Assembly: GCA_013203545.1 (NCBI GenBank) | Contig: JABMQA010001219.1 | Coordinates: 1 to 6,993, forward strand | Source of the DNA: Bacteroidota bacterium | GTDB taxonomy: Bacteria > Bacteroidota > Bacteroidia > Bacteroidales > 4484-276 | Reading direction: 5' to 3' | Length of the DNA: 6,993 nt | Shown: positions 1 through 4,200 of the stretch, piece by piece | Layout: each line of letters begins with the position of its first letter | How positions within the stretch are numbered: the first letter of the stretch is position 1 | The notes under the pieces: generated by a model | The model's input: only the letters and a program-made list of their open reading frames with translations | Told to the model about the DNA's origin: nothing | The model's database searches: none | Made by a program: the position numbers and the translations under genes

Positions 1-1145
1 AGTATAAATGACGAGGAGACAAAACTTCCATGACTTACCTTTTCGGCAGTCATAGTTAAAGCTGAATATCTTGTAACACTGACCGGTGTACCGGAGAGAT
101 CTTCGCCACCTGCGTACAAGATTTGTCCATTCCCCACAAATGCCTGACCGTCTTTCCGGCGCGTGTATAGTTCGTAATTTGATTCTATCCAGTTAAAATT
201 CGGGGCATCTTCAACATCAGCGTAATACACTTTCCTGGTAAATGGAACTGACCCCCCGATATCTCCACATATCACCGAAATCAAACCATTATAACAAACC
301 GAGGAATGATTGCTCAGTAATGTTGGTAACGCCTCGGCCGTAAGCCAACCCGTACAGGTCCCATCAGCGTTTATCCCAGAATAATAAACCGTGTTTTGTC
401 TGGCCCCAGTATTATTGTACCCCCCCAAAACATATAGGTTTGCGTTATACACAACCATAGAATGCGCATTTCGGGCCTGGGGCAAACTTACTGTTAAGGA
501 GAAAGCCGACAACTGCCCGTTGGAACCTACAGAAGTATAATATATCTTATCGGAAGCATTGGTGTTGCCGGGTTCATTTGCTCCCCCTACAATATAAATG
601 TAGCCATTCACATATTTTGCAGTGTGCCCCCATAGCGGCTGGGGCAATGATATGGAACTTGTATTCCAGCTTCCGATACTCCCGTCGGTATTGATTTGGG
701 CATAGTATATTTGGTCAGAAGGAGATCCATCCATTAAACCCCCGATTACATAAAGGTATCCAACACCGGTAACTACAGCGTGATCCCTTAAGGCGACCGG
801 AAGATTATTGAGATTTGTCCAGCTACCCGCACCTCCAACCTGCAATGGCGACCTGTAAACCGCTGCTTTGTTAATACTTCCATCGAAACCACCCACAAGG
901 TATGCCCAATTGTTCCAGGTAACTATTCTATGACCCGTTAAAGCTATCGGTAAATTTGTTGTTGATACCCATTCACTCAACCCATTTTCTTTTTCGGGTA
1001 AGAAAACATCACCATTATCAACCAATACATTATTCTGATGGCCCACTATGAAGTCTTCTGTTGAAGACTGGGTAATGGTTACCTGAGCAAGAACAGACCA
1101 GGTGAATAGAAGAGCGATTAAGGATAAAATGTACTTTTTTTTCAT
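1..1145 (-). CDS. Secreted Kelch-repeat beta-propeller protein, partial (3' end outside window)
   Basis: The frame is open from the ATG at 1145 to the window edge, giving 381 codons with no stop; the C-terminus is missing. Residues 1-20 are a Sec signal peptide (MKKK, then a hydrophobic stretch ending SVLA) with likely cleavage before Gln21. Residues about 64-365 hold six Kelch-type blades of 50-54 residues. Each has a LP.....H element followed by a hydrophobic strand ending in a Gly pair: LVGG, VIGG, IVGG, VLGG, a degenerate VICG, and YAGG (Gly pairs near 85, 135, 187, 241, 293 and 346). Most blades then carry a [VI]YY or VYR strand and a Trp, as in GSW, TGW and NW. This is a typical Kelch/galactose-oxidase-like propeller. 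Such domains bind proteins or glycans, or occasionally carry catalysis; no catalytic residues were identified. The start is preceded by an A-rich leader without Shine-Dalgarno. A T9SS sorting domain may lie beyond the edge, but that is not visible. The exported Kelch identification is firm; the function is unknown. Confidence 0.9.
   Translation of the reverse strand, partial: MKKKYILSLIALLFTWSVLAQVTITQSSTEDFIVGHQNNVLVDNGDVFLPEKENGLSEWVSTTNLPIALTGHRIVTWNNWAYLVGGFDGSINKAAVYRSPLQVGGAGSWTNLNNLPVALRDHAVVTGVGYLYVIGGLMDGSPSDQIYYAQINTDGSIGSWNTSSISLPQPLWGHTAKYVNGYIYIVGGANEPGNTNASDKIYYTSVGSNGQLSAFSLTVSLPQARNAHSMVVYNANLYVLGGYNNTGARQNTVYYSGINADGTCTGWLTAEALPTLLSNHSSVCYNGLISVICGDIGGSVPFTRKVYYADVEDAPNFNWIESNYELYTRRKDGQAFVGNGQILYAGGEDLSGTPVSVTRYSALTMTAEKVSHGSFVSSSFI
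100..954 (-). repeat. Six tandem Kelch blades (about 50-54 codons each)
   Basis: These codons encode six consecutive beta-propeller blades recognised by repeated LP..[LR]..H, hydrophobic-GG and YY motifs. Blade 5 is degenerate, with Cys-Gly (VICG) replacing the Gly pair. Blade 6 has lost the LP/His element but keeps YAGG. Six blades make a plausible closed propeller, although a further strand beyond the window edge could complete the ring by the usual N/C-terminal closure. Confidence 0.82.
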
Positions 1146-1273
1146 GATTTTGCTATTTTACTTGTTTTAACATAATGTTTACATGCAATTGGGATGAGCT
1201 CAAATAAAGCCCACGTCAGCGTTTATATTGATATCATTTTTTCTGTTCTTGTTTTGGCAATTTAATGCGTTTA

Positions 1274-4200
1274 TCATCTTAACACCACTTTTTTAATGAT
1301 GGTACTTTGAGTATTTGAAAAGCTGAAAATATAGATCCCTGAAGGATAACCCGATAAATCCATTTTCACGATCCGGCTTGATACTGCCGGTAAAATAAGT
1401 TGGTTATTTAACAGATCTCCATGTATGTTGGAGATTTCGAATGTGGTGTGTCCTTCGATGCCGGAAAGCAAAATGGTAACCTTTCCTGCTGTGGGGTTTG
1501 GGAATAGCTCTATACCGGATTTATTAATCTCCTCAACCGGCTCAGTACTACATTTAAATTTGCTTATTGCAGATAACCCATTTGTAACAAAACCCCCATT
1601 GTTATCCGGTAAATTATGGTTAAATTCTGCTACTAGGTCACTTTGAAATTTTGTGGCTGATGCACTGTGTATAAAACAGATTTGTTCACTTTCGATGTAA
1701 CCATCAATTAGGGGAGTGGTGGGATCGTTACCATAAAGCGTCAACGTTGTATTTTTATTTTCATAAACAGCAACACCATAACAGTCACCCATTTCACCAA
1801 ATGCCCCAACAAAATCACCTTCAATAATATCAATTGAATTAAATGCGGAAACCGGGATAGCTATAGTATGTGTTATGGGGGTTCTGTACAGGAGCATATT
1901 TGAAAAGTTTTCAATTCTTTCATTACTACACCTTTTCTCTGTATTATGATGATTTTGTAAGGCTTGTAATTCCGGATAAATCGTTTCAATTTGATTGCAC
2001 TCAAAATATGTGATGGATGCGTTGGTATTCATCATAACATAGTAAGCTTTACCGGAATGTAATTCGATTAGTGAGTTGACATTATAATCAGGCCAGTATA
2101 CTCCTGATCCGGCTACCTCCTTAACAATTACAGGGTTGATTTGATTGAACAAATCAACTACCTCAACATTACATTTGCTCAGCACGGGGATAAGATTCCA
2201 ACCTGTATTTAAGTTGATTGTTTTCCCGGTTTCTTCAGATCCCTCAAATATGACCTCTGATTCATTGGAGGTTTTAATAATATACCCGTCGTGTGAATTC
2301 CAATTTACAATCGTATTAATCCCCTGACCCGGCCAGTAGAGGTTTGTGTTGTCATCTATCAATATCACCAGATCGTTAATATTTGGCAAGAAAATGTTAG
2401 CAACAGCAGGATTTTCAGGAAGGATATAACTGGAAATGCCGCTCCACCCAAAGGATACCTGAACCGTATCGAAAAGGTGGCCCGGAAGAACTTCCACTAT
2501 TACAAAATCAATGGCCTGGCAGCCTGCATCATCAGAAACCGTAAAAGAATAAATCGTTGTAATAGTTGGACTTACTGTAATGAACGGGGTTGTTTCTCCA
2601 TTGCTCCAAAGGAACGAATAGGGGGGCGTTCCGCTTTCAGCATTGCCATAAAGGGTTACGGATTCTCCAATTTCGATAAGGGCATTATCTCCTGCGTCTG
2701 AAATTAATGGAAGGGGAACAACCGAAACGGTGCCATTGGTATAATTTGAAAGTATTACCGAACCTTCACCGTTGGTGTATTCACAATTTCCGGGTGTTAA
2801 TGTATCCCATACCAAATTGCTGTTTCCATGCTGTGAAATAAAGTACAATTCAAAAAGGGTATCGTTGCCAAGATCAACCGGTGCTAATGACACCCAACTT
2901 ATAAATACCTTGCCGTCAATTGCGTTGAAAATTAGCTGTCCGTCAGCTAATTCCGGATGCAAATTCTGGTAACTATCAAACATAAGCATCACAGGGTCTG
3001 TGGTTAACACCAGCGAAAATGCCGCTACATGGTTAAAATCCTCAACCATCACAGGAAAATACAAGTTTCCCGTACAAGATGACAATAAACTGCCCACAGT
3101 GGTTTTTATAACTTGTGGCGGTGGAGTTACAAATAAACCTGCAAAACCGGAAATATCAACCGGTGGACATGATCCACTTACAGCACACCTGTACAAGTAT
3201 CCATTCATGCTCAACGTAGCACTGGAAATATTCAATGTGAAATTGTTGGCACCAGAATAGGGCGGAGAATTTGTTAAGTCATACCAGGTATTCCCAAAAT
3301 CAGTACTCAACTGCCACTGGTAACCCAATCCATTGCCCGTAGCCCCTACAGAAAATGAAGTGTTTTCTCCTTCAACGATTGTACGATCAACAGGATGTGC
3401 CGTTACAACAGGAGGCGGGTAAATGGTAACATTGCCATTTTCATAGCTTGAAAGTATAATATCCCCATTTTGATCGGAATATTCACAGTTGCCCGGTGTA
3501 GAAACATCCCAGATGAGATTACAGGTTCCGGTTTGAGAAATAAAAACCAGGTCAAAAAGGGTATCATCCCCTATGGTGACAGAGGTGGTAGAAATCCAGC
3601 TTATGTAAACCTTACCATCCAGGGCACTCGTAACAATATCTCCTTCTGACAGCAAATCATTTAAATTTTGATAATTATCATATTCAAAGATGGTTGTGTC
3701 AAATCCGAGCGTCAACGAAAATGCAGCTACGTTTTCAAAGTTTTCCACCTTAATCGGTACTGCAACATCTCCCTGACAAGCTAAAGGATTGGATTCGGCG
3801 ATGGTATGAATAAAATTTGGTGGTGGCGTGACGAATAAGATGGCAGGATTAGAATATTTATCCGGGAGGCAATAACCAGATACCAAACACCTGTATAAAT
3901 TCTCATTCAGGCTCAAGGGAACATTCGTTAAAACCAATGTTGGATATGTTGTTCCAGAATATGGTGGTGAATTGGTTAAATTGTGCCATGTGCTTCCGGC
4001 ATCATCGCTTTCCTGCCAATGGTAATTAAGTCCGCTCCCTGTGGCATTAACCGAAAAGGAGGTGTTCTCACCCGTGATAATGTTTTTATCACCAGGATGT
4101 CCGGTAATTTCAGGCGAATTATAAACGGTAATATTACCATCAATAAAACTCGACAGGATTTGGTTTCCATTCACGTCACTGTATTCACAATTTCCCGGAG

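Noticed and set aside
1201..1208. TTTATTTG on the minus strand as a Bacteroidota -7 promoter element (TAnnTTTG) for the Kelch gene.
   Set aside because: It has one mismatch at an important position and there is no TTG at the expected -33 spacing, so it is not supported as a promoter.
1194..1214. A 7-bp stem with a 7-nt loop in the minus-strand transcript between the two genes, as a terminator.
   Set aside because: The stem relies on two G-U pairs and no U-tract follows it, so it does not look like an intrinsic terminator.
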